64,000 nucleotides of DNA from an uncultured Ruminococcus sp. GTDB lineage: Bacteria; Bacillota; Clostridia; Oscillospirales; Acutalibacteraceae. Shown piece by piece: positions 24,980 to 33,549 of this stretch. A model generated the notes under the pieces. The model was not told the DNA's origin, ran no database searches, and saw only the letters and a program-made list of their open reading frames with translations. Positions within the stretch are counted from its first letter, which is position 1; each line of letters opens with the position of its first letter. A program made the translations under genes and the position numbers. The stretch spans positions 1 to 64,000 of the forward strand of contig CACWOX010000015.1 in the NCBI GenBank assembly GCA_902762615.1. The letters run 5' to 3'.

Positions 24980-25951
24980 ATGAGCGCAGGAATTATACGT
25001 CTGATCATTCTGGTATCGGTGGTTTCCGCCATTTTGTTTGTCGGAATGGTCATATTCGGGTTCTGGATGTTCGACTTTGCGCTGGTGCGCAAGGAACAGA
25101 TGGATTTTGACGCGGGCGACGACCTTCTGCCCCATATGGACGTGATCAGATTCCGCAGCCGCGAGGCGCAGAACAAAATCATGAACATGAGGCACGAGGA
25201 GGTTTATATCAAATCCTACGACGACCTTCTGCTGCATGCCACATTCGTGCAGTCGCCCTTCTTTTCGCGCAAGGTGCTGATTGCCGTCCACGGCTACAAC
25301 AGCTTCGGCATGTTCGACATGTCGTCAGTGGTGCCTTTTTATCGCGGAATGGGCTACAATGTCATCATTGTTGACGACCGCGCACACGGCAAGAGCGAGG
25401 GCAAATACATTGGCTTCGGCTGGCTCGACCGCCTCGACGTGATGAACTGGTGCAGATACGCCGTCTCGCGATTCGGCGAGAACTGCGAGATTTTGCTGCA
25501 CGGCGTTTCGATGGGGGCGGCGACCGTTCTCATGACCTGCGGCGAGAGCTGCCTCCCCGAGCAGGTCAAGGGCGTGATTGCCGACTGTCCTTTTGCGGGG
25601 GCTTATGAGGAATTCGGCTATATCATGCGGAGCAACTACCGTCTCCCCGGCAGACCGCTGCTCTACTTCGCCAGTATTGTGTGCAAAATCCGCGCGGGAT
25701 ATACCTTCGGGCAGGCTTCCACCATCAAGGCGGTCAGGAATATCCGTATTCCGGTGCTATTTATTCACGGCGACAACGACACCTTCGTTCCGCCCTATAT
25801 GACCAGACGCATGTACAAGGCTTGCAAGGCAAAGCAGAAATATCTCTACATCTGCCCCGAAGCCACCCACTGCTACAGCGCCTTTCAGGATATGGACACC
25901 TACGCCAGCCACCTCACCGACTTCGTCTACAACATACACCACCCGGAGTAG
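24980..25951 (+). CDS. alpha/beta hydrolase with N-terminal membrane anchor
   Basis: A 323-residue serine hydrolase of the YqkD/BAAT-like group. An N-terminal transmembrane segment (about 5-32, LIILVSVVSAILFVGMVIFG) anchors it. The hydrolase fold shows the oxyanion HGYNSFG, the RAHGKSEG turn, the nucleophile elbow GVSMGAA, the acid in FIHGDNDTFVP and the His in EATHCYSAF. AAGGTGG precedes the ATG. The upstream region repeats ACAAAACATAAAAACAT-type units. Substrate unknown; the topology places the catalytic domain either cytoplasmic or external depending on anchor orientation. Confidence 0.87.
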   Translation: MSAGIIRLIILVSVVSAILFVGMVIFGFWMFDFALVRKEQMDFDAGDDLLPHMDVIRFRSREAQNKIMNMRHEEVYIKSYDDLLLHATFVQSPFFSRKVLIAVHGYNSFGMFDMSSVVPFYRGMGYNVIIVDDRAHGKSEGKYIGFGWLDRLDVMNWCRYAVSRFGENCEILLHGVSMGAATVLMTCGESCLPEQVKGVIADCPFAGAYEEFGYIMRSNYRLPGRPLLYFASIVCKIRAGYTFGQASTIKAVRNIRIPVLFIHGDNDTFVPPYMTRRMYKACKAKQKYLYICPEATHCYSAFQDMDTYASHLTDFVYNIHHPE

Positions 25952-26030
25952 GCGCTCACGTTCGTTCGCTTAGTGAATGGCGAATAAAGAAGATGGCGGG
26001 CTGGAAAAAATTTACGATTTGGTTCTGATA

Positions 26031-26067
26031 TGTGCCGTTCTTGATGGGGGACGGCGCATTTTTTTGT
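26031..26067 (+). terminator. intrinsic terminator
   Basis: GTGCCGT pairs with ACGGCGC (one mismatch) around a G-rich loop, followed by seven T. It closes the hydrolase gene. Confidence 0.75.
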
Positions 26068-26188
26068 TGGAAGCGAGTGGGGATACAATAATCCTGCACG
26101 AATAAAGCCGAAATAAATGCATTTATAAATTATTATTTGGCTAAAACGGCGAATTACTCCGAAAAAATGCAGGAATTTAAAATTTCAC

Positions 26189-26217
26189 TTGCAAAATCTC
26201 CCGAAATGGTTTATAGT
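26189..26217 (+). promoter_or_regulatory. sigma-A promoter of the aminotransferase gene
   Basis: TTGCAA (26189-26194), 17 bp, TATAGT (26212-26217). The 5' leader that follows contains the heptad repeat at 26272-26311. Confidence 0.6.
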
Positions 26218-26271
26218 ATGATACAGCTTGTGTGTGAAATGCATATGATCTGTTAGTTGTCATGTGACTTC

Positions 26272-26311
26272 AAACTTCACATTTCACATTTCACATTTCA
26301 CATTTCACACT
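26272..26311 (-). repeat. tandem 7-bp repeat (GTGAAAT units)
   Basis: On the minus strand GTGAAAT-type heptads repeat about five times (on the plus strand CACATTT units), immediately before the aminotransferase ribosome-binding site. Related 7-bp arrays occur at 36.8, 49.9 and 53.0 kb. Confidence 0.7.
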
Positions 26312-26337
26312 GATTTTTGAGGGAGAGTGTATTTTTA

Positions 26338-27621
26338 ATGGCATCATTTAAGGATATGAGCAAACAGGAGCTTGAAGCGGTCAGGGAACAGCTTCAGGCG
26401 GAATACGACGGCTACAAGGCGGAAAATCTCAAGCTGAATATGGCGAGAGGTATTCCCGGCAAGGAGCAGCTCGAGCTTTCCATGGGTCTGCTCGATTCCG
26501 TCAACAGCTCCACCGACCTGACGGGCATTAACGGCGCGGATTACCGCAATTACGGCATTCTCGACGGCATTCCCGAGGCAAAGCAGCTCTTTGCCGATCT
26601 CTTTGACGTGACCACCGATCAGATCATCGTGGGCGGCAATTCCAGCCTCACGCTGATGTTCGATACCATTTCGTCCGCCATGGCGCACGGACTTCTTGGC
26701 AGCACCCCTTGGGCAAGCCTGCCGGAGGTCAAGTTCCTCTGTCCGGTTCCCGGCTACGACCGCCACTTCGGCATTACCGAGTATTTCGGCATCAAGATGA
26801 TCCCCGTCGAGATGAATCAGGACGGTCCCGACATGGATTATATTGAAAAGGTAGTGGAGAGTGACCCGTACGTCAAGGGCGTCTGGTGCGTGCCTAAATA
26901 TTCCAACCCCACGGGCATCACCTATTCCGATGAAGTGGTGCGCCGCTTTGCCAATCTCAAACCTGCCGCGCAGGATTTCAGAATCTTCTGGGACAACGCC
27001 TACTGCATTCACCACCTCTTCAACGATGACGTGAAGCTCCTCGATATTCTCAAGGAATGTGAGAAGGCGGGCAATCCCAACATGGTATATATGTACTTCT
27101 CCACATCGAAGATCACCTTCCCGGGCGCAGGTCTTGCGGGAATGGCTTCCTCCAAGGAGAACATCACCGCCATCAAGAAGCGCATGACCGTCCAGTCCAT
27201 CGGACCCGACAAGATCAATCAGCTGCGCCACATGAAATTCTTCAATAACCTCGACGGTTTGCTCGAACAGATGAAGAAGCACGCCGACATTATCCGCCCC
27301 AAGTTCGAGGCGGTTGACAGGACCCTGACCGAGCGCTTCGGAGACAGCGGCGTTGCGGTCTGGAGCAAACCCAACGGCGGCTATTTCGTCAGCCTGAATG
27401 TCCTCGAAGGCTGCGCCAAAAAGACAGTCCGTCTCTGCCGTGAAGCAGGCGTGACCCTCACCAACGCCGGCGCTACCTATCCTTACGGCGACGACCCCAA
27501 GGACAGCAATATCCGCATTGCCCCCACATCTCCTTCCGTGGAAGAGCTTACCGAGGCAATGAAGGTGCTCGCGTGCAGCGCAAAACTCGCCGCTGCCGAA
27601 AAAATGCTTGCATCAATGTGA
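26338..27621 (+). CDS. class I/II aminotransferase (aspartate aminotransferase-like)
   Basis: A 427-residue PLP enzyme of the MocR-type or AspAT 1c group. Visible landmarks: NMARGIPGKEQLELS near the start, NYGILDGIPEAKQLFADLF, GGNSSLTLMFD for the PLP phosphate, PGYDRHFGITEYFGI, the conserved PKYSNPTGITYSD, WDNAYCIHHL, and the PLP lysine in YFSTSKITFPGAGLA. GGGAGAG upstream with ATG 26338 is the best start. It is monocistronic, between a hydrolase and secDF. Probable role: transamination of aspartate or a related amino acid in the cytoplasm. Confidence 0.88.
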   Translation: MASFKDMSKQELEAVREQLQAEYDGYKAENLKLNMARGIPGKEQLELSMGLLDSVNSSTDLTGINGADYRNYGILDGIPEAKQLFADLFDVTTDQIIVGGNSSLTLMFDTISSAMAHGLLGSTPWASLPEVKFLCPVPGYDRHFGITEYFGIKMIPVEMNQDGPDMDYIEKVVESDPYVKGVWCVPKYSNPTGITYSDEVVRRFANLKPAAQDFRIFWDNAYCIHHLFNDDVKLLDILKECEKAGNPNMVYMYFSTSKITFPGAGLAGMASSKENITAIKKRMTVQSIGPDKINQLRHMKFFNNLDGLLEQMKKHADIIRPKFEAVDRTLTERFGDSGVAVWSKPNGGYFVSLNVLEGCAKKTVRLCREAGVTLTNAGATYPYGDDPKDSNIRIAPTSPSVEELTEAMKVLACSAKLAAAEKMLASM

Positions 27622-27677
27622 CTGTAGAAGGTAATTGTAAAAAAATTGCAATTTCTTAAAAAATTAGCTCAAAATTG

Positions 27678-27706
27678 TTGACATATCGGTTTGATGATTT
27701 TATAAT
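27678..27706 (+). promoter_or_regulatory. consensus sigma-A promoter of secDF
   Basis: TTGACA (27678-27683), 17 bp and TATAAT (27701-27706) is a perfect consensus promoter. Confidence 0.9.
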
Positions 27707-27717
27707 ATGTTTATTGC

Positions 27718-27745
27718 GTCCGTTATCATCGGTGTGATAACGGAC
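27718..27745 (+). promoter_or_regulatory. leader hairpin of secDF
   Basis: GTCCGTTATCA (27718-27728) and TGATAACGGAC (27735-27745) form a perfect 11-bp stem with a 6-nt loop at about +6 of the transcript. No U-run follows, so it is not a standard terminator; it may stabilise the 5' end or regulate the mRNA. Confidence 0.6.
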
Positions 27746-27818
27746 TGTTTGCTTATGCTCACGGTTCGCTTACGGGAGCGTCGGCAGATTAAACACAAAC
27801 AATCAAGGAGGAAATCAA

Positions 27819-29306
27819 ATGAAGCGTGTTGGCAAGCCGTGGTTTTTTGTGGTTGCCCTGCTGATTTTCGCTCTGGCGTACACCGCATTCTTTGGCGTTT
27901 ACGAGCAGAACGGCGATTTGCAGAACACAATTATCCGCGGCGCAAAGGATATCAGATGGGGTACCGATATTCAGGGCGGCGTTAACGTTATCTATGGTCC
28001 TGAGGAAAATATCGACGCTACTGACAATCAGATCGACAGCGCCAAGTCGATTCTTGAGATACGTCTTGTTTCTTCCGGCGTTACGGACTACGAGCTGTAT
28101 GCCGACAAGGACAACGACCGTCTGCTTGTCAGCTTCCCCTGGAAGGACAACGATTCTCAGAACGTGGCAGGCACGATCAAGAGCCTTTCACAGAGCGCGG
28201 AGCTGCTCTTTATCGGAGGCGCTCCCACTTCCATCAATATCGAATACAACGAGGACGGCACCAAGACCGTTACCAATCAGGACGGCGAAGCGGTGGATAT
28301 CGTCATCGAGGGCAAGGACGTCAAAAAGGCGGAATACGGCACTGCGGGCGATAAAAACGAAATCGTTGTCAGCCTTGAGCTGACCGATACCGCCGCGGAG
28401 GGCGAGACCCAGACCGGCGCGGAGAAATTCGCCGCCGGCACCGAGAAATACCTCAACCAGCAGATCTCTATCTGGATGGATGAAGAGTGCATTTCCGCTC
28501 CCACGGTAAACAGCGTGATCGCTGACGGCAGCGCGCAGATTTCCGGCAGCTTTGACGCCGCCTCCGCAAAGGATCTCGCCGACAAGATCAACGCCGGCGC
28601 GCTTCCCTTCAAGCTGGTCACCATCGACTATTCGTCGGTTGACCCGACGCTCGGCTCCGACGCCCTGACAGCCATGCTGATTGCCGGCATTATCGCTTTC
28701 AGCCTGATCTGCGTATTTATGATCGCCTACTACAGACTGCCCGGTTTTGTCGCCTGCATCTGCCTGCTCGGTCAGGTCGCCGGCACCATCGCCGCAGTCT
28801 CCGGATATTTCGCGGCGTTCGACAGCTTCACCCTGACGCTGCCCGGTATCGCGGGTATCATTCTCTCGGTCGGTATGGGCGTTGACGCCAACATCATCAC
28901 CGCCGAGCGTATCCGCGAGGAGCTTCGCAAGGGCAAGACCCTCGACGGCGCTATCAAGGCAGGCTCCGCGAACAGCTTCTCGGCTATCTTCGACAGCAAT
29001 ATCACCAATATCATCGTTTCGGTCATTCTCATGGGCGTATTCGGACCTCCCGATACCGTGTGGAGCACGCTGCTCTATCCCTTCCTCTGGATGTTCGGTC
29101 CCTCCACCACCGGTGCGATCTATTCCTTCGGTTACACGCTGCTGGTCGGTGTGGTGCTGAACTTCATCATGGGCGTGGCAGCCTCCAGAATCATGATCAG
29201 CTCGCTCTCCGGATTTAAATTCCTGCGCAGCAGAGTGATTTACGGCGATTACAGCGAAAAGAAAAAGCTTGCGCTTGCAGCGGCAAAGGAGGCGGCAAAG
29301 GACTAA
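27819..29306 (+). CDS. secD: protein translocase subunit SecD
   Basis: A 495-residue membrane protein that with SecF uses the proton gradient to help complete Sec-dependent export. An N-terminal transmembrane segment (about 8-27) precedes the family motif GTDIQGGVNVIY, the periplasmic-type domain (P1 head, about 50-265), and five C-terminal transmembrane segments (about 280-470) with LPGIAGIILSVGMGVDANI and ERIREELRKGK, both typical of SecD. AAGGAGG precedes ATG 27819. The stop overlaps the secF start by one base. It has the usual length for Clostridia. Confidence 0.96.
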   Translation: MKRVGKPWFFVVALLIFALAYTAFFGVYEQNGDLQNTIIRGAKDIRWGTDIQGGVNVIYGPEENIDATDNQIDSAKSILEIRLVSSGVTDYELYADKDNDRLLVSFPWKDNDSQNVAGTIKSLSQSAELLFIGGAPTSINIEYNEDGTKTVTNQDGEAVDIVIEGKDVKKAEYGTAGDKNEIVVSLELTDTAAEGETQTGAEKFAAGTEKYLNQQISIWMDEECISAPTVNSVIADGSAQISGSFDAASAKDLADKINAGALPFKLVTIDYSSVDPTLGSDALTAMLIAGIIAFSLICVFMIAYYRLPGFVACICLLGQVAGTIAAVSGYFAAFDSFTLTLPGIAGIILSVGMGVDANIITAERIREELRKGKTLDGAIKAGSANSFSAIFDSNITNIIVSVILMGVFGPPDTVWSTLLYPFLWMFGPSTTGAIYSFGYTLLVGVVLNFIMGVAASRIMISSLSGFKFLRSRVIYGDYSEKKKLALAAAKEAAKD

Positions 29307-30349
29307 TGGTTAAAAGTTATGTAGACAGAAAAGAATACAAGTTTCTTGAAAACCGCAAGAAGTTCATTGCTGTCGCTCTTTGCGTGATTTGTCTCGGCGT
29401 TGTTTTCAATATCTTCAGAGGCATTCAGCTCGACATTAAATTCACCGGCGGCGCTATGCTGAAATATTCCTATTCGCTCGATAAGACCGTCTCCGAATCC
29501 GACGTGTCGGCAAGCGATTATATGAAGCTCGACAAGGCAAAGGTTGCTTCCATCGTCAAGAAGGTCACCGGGAAGGACTCCACCATCACCATTGCCCAGA
29601 GCGCAACCTCTGAGGGCGGCGTGAAGAACACCGTCACCGTCTCCATGAGCGGCAAGAATACTATCTCCGAGGACGCGGGTGAGCAGGTCGCCGAGAAGCT
29701 GACCGAGCAGTACCCCAATGTGGATTTCTCGCTGCTTGAGTCCAACTCGGTGGACGCTACCACGGGCGGCGAATTCTTTGCCAAGTGCCTTGTGGCTGTC
29801 GTGCTGGCGGCGGTATTTATGATCATTTATGTCGCTCTCCGATTCAAGAAGATCGGCGGCATGTCGGCTGGCGTGACGGCTATCATAGCCATTATCCACG
29901 ACTGCCTGATCGTTTACTTCACATTTGCCATCTTCGGATTCTCCATTGACGACAACTTCATCGCCGTTATCCTCACGGTCATCGGTTACTCCATCAACTC
30001 CACCATTATCATCTACGACAGAATCCGTGAGAACCGCACCATTATGGGCGATAAGGCGACCTACGCTCAGCTTGCCAACCGAAGCCTCAACGAGACGCTC
30101 GGCAGAACCATCAACACCAACCTCACACTGCTGGCAGCCGTGCTGACCATCGTTATCGTGGCTTATATCTACGATATCAGATCCATCATCACCTTTGCCG
30201 TGCCGATGATGGCTGGCGTTATCGCCGGCGCGTATTCATCCATGTTCATCTCCAACGCGCTTTGGGTGAGCTGGCGTGAGTACCGCGACGCAAAGCTCGC
30301 TCAGAAGAAGGCGCAGTCCTTTGTGAGCGGCAAGAAGTCCAAAAAGTAA
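29306..30349 (+). CDS. secF: protein translocase subunit SecF
   Basis: A 347-residue partner of SecD. The N-terminal transmembrane segment is followed by LDIKFTGGAMLKYSY (the SecF version of the D/F-GGT motif), a short external domain and five transmembrane segments with FSIDDNFIAVILTVIGYSIN and IIYDRIREN, then SLNETLGRTINTNLT. Its start codon overlaps the secD stop (TAATG), so they are translationally coupled. A weak hairpin follows at 30361. Confidence 0.96.
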   Translation: MVKSYVDRKEYKFLENRKKFIAVALCVICLGVVFNIFRGIQLDIKFTGGAMLKYSYSLDKTVSESDVSASDYMKLDKAKVASIVKKVTGKDSTITIAQSATSEGGVKNTVTVSMSGKNTISEDAGEQVAEKLTEQYPNVDFSLLESNSVDATTGGEFFAKCLVAVVLAAVFMIIYVALRFKKIGGMSAGVTAIIAIIHDCLIVYFTFAIFGFSIDDNFIAVILTVIGYSINSTIIIYDRIRENRTIMGDKATYAQLANRSLNETLGRTINTNLTLLAAVLTIVIVAYIYDIRSIITFAVPMMAGVIAGAYSSMFISNALWVSWREYRDAKLAQKKAQSFVSGKKSKK

Positions 30350-30360
30350 TTTTATTGAAT

Positions 30361-30416
30361 AACGGGGGACGTTTCAGGCGTGACAATACGGTTGGAGCGG
30401 CTCCCGTTGTTTTGTA
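30361..30416 (+). terminator. possible weak terminator or attenuator after secF
   Basis: AACGGG (30361-30366) can pair with CCCGTT (30403-30408), followed by GTTTTG. The stem is short and the loop long, so termination is likely partial and the next gene may be cotranscribed. Confidence 0.35.
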
Positions 30417-30437
30417 GCAATAAGGAGGACAACTATC

Positions 30438-31103
30438 ATGACAAAGGACGAATTCAAAAAGAAAATCGGAAAGGATCCGGAATACGCTCCCGGCTGGGAC
30501 GCGATAGAGGCGGCTTTTGCGGAGCTGTATCCGGGACAGGAACCGTCACATTTCGGGACGGCAATCAACACCCGAGCCATTTTCGGCGGGCAGAATTATC
30601 TCGACGGCTTTTCGGTCTACCGTTCGTCCAAGGGGTATCTGCATATGGTCAGCTTCGGAATGACGGTGCTCTACGGAGACGAGGAGGCTTTTGGCGGTCA
30701 GTACAACGGCTGGGGCTACGAGATGACCATGAAGCTCAAAGCCGACGACCCGAATGACTGCATCTGGGCGGCGGATATGATGCTCAACCTCGCACGCTAC
30801 ACCTACACTTCCGAAAAATGGTTTGAACATATGCATTACGTCCTCGGCAACGGCGAATCTATCAACCGCGATATGCCGGAATCCAAAATGACCTCTCTCT
30901 TCATCGTCAATGATACCGAATTGCAACCGCGGCAGACGGTCTACGGCGAAACCGCCTTTTTGCAGCTGGTGGGCATCACCTACAGCGACGCGGAAAAGCT
31001 GCGTGAGGACTGGTCGGTCAACGCGCCGCTGCTCTATGAGCGAATCAAGGCGGACAACCCCGACTTTGTGACCGACCTGAGCAGCACGAAGTCCTATCTG
31101 TAA
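30438..31103 (+). CDS. suppressor-of-fused (SUFU) domain protein
   Basis: A 221-residue cytoplasmic protein with the bacterial SUFU-domain pattern: GWDAIEAAFAELYPGQEPSHFGT at the start, then LDGFSVYRSSKGYLHMVSFGM, GWGYEMTMKL, and QLVGITYSDAEKLREDW near the end. No signal peptide. AAGGAGG precedes ATG 30438. In bacteria such proteins often occur as immunity proteins in polymorphic toxin systems, but no toxin gene is seen next to it; here it lies between secDF and pyrH. Function inferred only at the domain level. Confidence 0.8.
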   Translation: MTKDEFKKKIGKDPEYAPGWDAIEAAFAELYPGQEPSHFGTAINTRAIFGGQNYLDGFSVYRSSKGYLHMVSFGMTVLYGDEEAFGGQYNGWGYEMTMKLKADDPNDCIWAADMMLNLARYTYTSEKWFEHMHYVLGNGESINRDMPESKMTSLFIVNDTELQPRQTVYGETAFLQLVGITYSDAEKLREDWSVNAPLLYERIKADNPDFVTDLSSTKSYL

Positions 31104-31246
31104 ATTATCACTTCAATTGTAAAATAATTGATAAAAATGCACTCTCAGCCTTTACATTTTATTGTATTTTGTGTAAAATAAATTAAAGTATTTAAAATAT
31201 GCGGTTGATCCGCGGAAGAAATATGTATTGGAAAGGCATGATCATT

Positions 31247-31954
31247 ATGCAGGCTAAATATTCCCGTGTGCTGCTCAAGCTGAGCGGCGAAGCGCTGGCA
31301 GGAGACAAGCATTTCGGTCTGAACGATGAGGTAATCCGCAGAATCTGCACCTCGGTCAAGAAATGCGCCGATATGGGCGTGCAGATCGGTATTGTGGTAG
31401 GCGGCGGCAATTTCTGGAGGGGCAGAAGCTCCGAGGGAATGGACAGAACCCGTGCCGACCACATCGGCATGCTTGCCACACTGATGAACGCGCTCGCTGT
31501 GGGCGATATGCTCGAGCAGTTAGGCTGTGACGTAAGAGTGCAGACTGCCATTCAGATGGATACCGTGGCTGAGCCGTATATCCGCAACCGCGCTGTGCGT
31601 CACCTCGAAAAGGGCAGAATCTTGGTCTTTGGCTGCGGCACAGGGAATCCCTTCTGCTCGACAGACCTTGCCGCCGCGCTGAGAGCCGCCGAGATTGAGG
31701 CTGACGTCATTTTTAAGGCGACAATGGTGGACGGCGTTTACGACAGCGACCCCAAGAAGAATCCCGACGCGGTCAAGTACGATACCATCACATTTGAAGA
31801 GGTGCTTGTCAAGAATCTTCAGGTGATGGACAGCACGGCAGCCGCCATGTGCCGCGAGAACAAAATTCCGATTCAGGTCTACAACCTCGAAAATCCCGAC
31901 GACATGGTGAAAGCCATTCAGGGCGAACCGGTCGGCACCCTTGTTACCCCGTAA
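31247..31954 (+). CDS. pyrH: UMP kinase
   Basis: A 235-residue cytoplasmic kinase that makes UDP from UMP. Motifs: YSRVLLKLSGEAL, GIVVGGGNFWRG, RTRADHIGMLATLMNAL, GCGTGNPFCSTDLAAALRA and KATMVDGVYDSDPK. The frame is open further upstream, but GGAAAGG at 31230-31236 fits ATG 31247 (MQAKYSRV), with 31238 too close. The order pyrH-frr-uppS-cdsA-dxr-rseP is the classical Gram-positive block; here a terminator separates frr from uppS. Confidence 0.96.
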   Translation: MQAKYSRVLLKLSGEALAGDKHFGLNDEVIRRICTSVKKCADMGVQIGIVVGGGNFWRGRSSEGMDRTRADHIGMLATLMNALAVGDMLEQLGCDVRVQTAIQMDTVAEPYIRNRAVRHLEKGRILVFGCGTGNPFCSTDLAAALRAAEIEADVIFKATMVDGVYDSDPKKNPDAVKYDTITFEEVLVKNLQVMDSTAAAMCRENKIPIQVYNLENPDDMVKAIQGEPVGTLVTP

Positions 31955-32073
31955 TGCAGTGTGGAGCACCGCAAAGACGCTGCGGACGGAGTTTGTTTAA
32001 AAAACTTCACATTTAACGCGGCGCTTTGTATGAACCGTTCATCACAAAAAATAATAATAAAGGATGAGACAAT

Positions 32074-32628
32074 ATGCAGAAAACAATTGACGATATGAAA
32101 GCCAAAATGGAAAAAACGCTCGACGTTTTAGCCGGCGAATTCAAGACACTTCGCGCGGGCAGAGCCAATCCTGCCATCATCGACAAGGTGAATGTGGATT
32201 ATTACGGCGTTCCCACTCCCATCAATCAGCTGGCAGTGGTGAATGTCCCCGAGGCGAGAACCCTCACCATTCAGCCGTGGGATTCCCACACCCTCAAGGC
32301 TATTGAGAGAGCCATCAATGAAGCCGATATCGGCATCAATCCCCAGAACGACGGCAAGATCATTCGCCTCGTGTTCCCGCCTCTCACCGAGGAACGCCGC
32401 AAGGAGCTCTCCAAGGACGTACACAAGATGAGCGAGGACAGCAAGGTGGCTATCCGCTCCATTCGCCGCGACGCGGTTGACAAGCTCAAAGCTATGAAGA
32501 AATCCTCCGATATCACTGAGGACGATCTGAAGCAGGGCGAGAAGAAGATTCAGGATATTACCGACAAATATTGCAAGCAGATCGACGCCATGGGAGCCGA
32601 CAAGACAAAGGAAATCATGGAAATCTGA
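32074..32628 (+). CDS. frr: ribosome recycling factor
   Basis: The 184-residue protein splits ribosomes after termination. It shows the family sequence EFKTLRAGRANPAIIDKV, YYGVPTPINQLA, PWDSHTLKAIERAI, GKIIRLVFPPLTEERRKELSK and the C-terminal helix with DITDKYCKQID. Length is exactly that of the family. AAAGGATG upstream is the ribosome-binding site. It lies 119 bp after pyrH and ends in a strong terminator. Confidence 0.97.
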   Translation: MQKTIDDMKAKMEKTLDVLAGEFKTLRAGRANPAIIDKVNVDYYGVPTPINQLAVVNVPEARTLTIQPWDSHTLKAIERAINEADIGINPQNDGKIIRLVFPPLTEERRKELSKDVHKMSEDSKVAIRSIRRDAVDKLKAMKKSSDITEDDLKQGEKKIQDITDKYCKQIDAMGADKTKEIMEI

Positions 32629-32690
32629 CTTTTTGCAATGGCAGTCAGTATGCACGGCTGCCTGAACAACGGTGTGCTTCCACATAAAAC

Positions 32691-32741
32691 TGAAAGCTCC
32701 CTTTACAGCTTTTACAGTCGATGCTTAAAGGGAGCTTTTTG
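32691..32741 (+). terminator. intrinsic terminator between frr and uppS
   Basis: AAAGCTCCCTTT pairs perfectly with AAAGGGAGCTTT; the T-run TTTTT overlaps the end of the stem. Confidence 0.85.
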
Positions 32742-32795
32742 AGTAATAGTTGAGCGATGCTCTAAGAAAAATATGATGAAAAAGAGAGAACAGCC

Positions 32796-33545
32796 GTGTT
32801 ATTTAACAAGAAAAAAACCGAAGAAAAAATAGACCGTTCCACGAGAATACTTCCCACCCATGTCGGCATCATCATGGACGGCAACGGCAGATGGGCAAAA
32901 AAGCGGGGTCTGCCCCGTCAGGCGGGACACAAGGTCGGTGCAGCCACATTTAAAAAAATCACGCGATACGCCAACAGCATCGGCATCAAGAATCTGACGG
33001 TCTACGCATTCTCCACCGAAAACTGGAAGCGTCCCAAGGAAGAAATCGACGCGCTGATGGATTTGTTTTACGATTACCTGATCGAAGCGCTGCGAGATTT
33101 CAGCGAGGAAAATATCCGCACCATATTCATCGGCGACGTGACGGCATTCAGCCCCAAGCTCCAGCAGCTCATTCACGAGACGGAGGCAATTTCCTCCGAC
33201 AAGACCGGCATGAGGCTGAATATTGCCATGAATTACGGCGGCAGAGACGAGATCGTGAGAGCTATGCGCGAAATCTCCGCCGAGGTTGCCGAGGGAAAGC
33301 TCCAGCCGGAGGATATCGACCCTGCGCTGATTTCCGATCACATGTACACCTTCGGTCAGCCTGACCCTGACCTGATCATACGTCCGAGCGGCGAGTACCG
33401 CACTTCCAATTTCCTGCTCTGGCAGTCGGCGTATTCCGAATATGTCTTTATGGACGAAATACTCTGGCCGGATTTTTCCACCGAGGATTTGGAACGTGCG
33501 CTTGATGAGTATGCCAGAAGAAACCGTCGCTTCGGAGGTGTGTGA
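32796..33545 (+). CDS. uppS: isoprenyl transferase (undecaprenyl diphosphate synthase)
   Basis: A 249-residue cis-prenyltransferase that builds the C55 lipid carrier for peptidoglycan. It contains HVGIIMDGNGRWAKKRG (catalytic Asp and substrate site), RQAGHKVGAATFKKI, LTVYAFSTENWKRP, MNYGGRDEIVRA and the C-terminal RPSGEYRTSNFLLWQSAYSE. The start is GTG 32796 with AGAGAG upstream. The next gene cdsA begins 4 bp after the stop. Confidence 0.95.
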   Translation: MLFNKKKTEEKIDRSTRILPTHVGIIMDGNGRWAKKRGLPRQAGHKVGAATFKKITRYANSIGIKNLTVYAFSTENWKRPKEEIDALMDLFYDYLIEALRDFSEENIRTIFIGDVTAFSPKLQQLIHETEAISSDKTGMRLNIAMNYGGRDEIVRAMREISAEVAEGKLQPEDIDPALISDHMYTFGQPDPDLIIRPSGEYRTSNFLLWQSAYSEYVFMDEILWPDFSTEDLERALDEYARRNRRFGGV

Positions 33546-33549
33546 GAAA

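Noticed and set aside
26272-26311. CRISPR array
   Set aside because: Heptads repeat directly with no spacers; the same applies to the arrays at 36.8, 49.9 and 53.0 kb. No cas genes are in the window.
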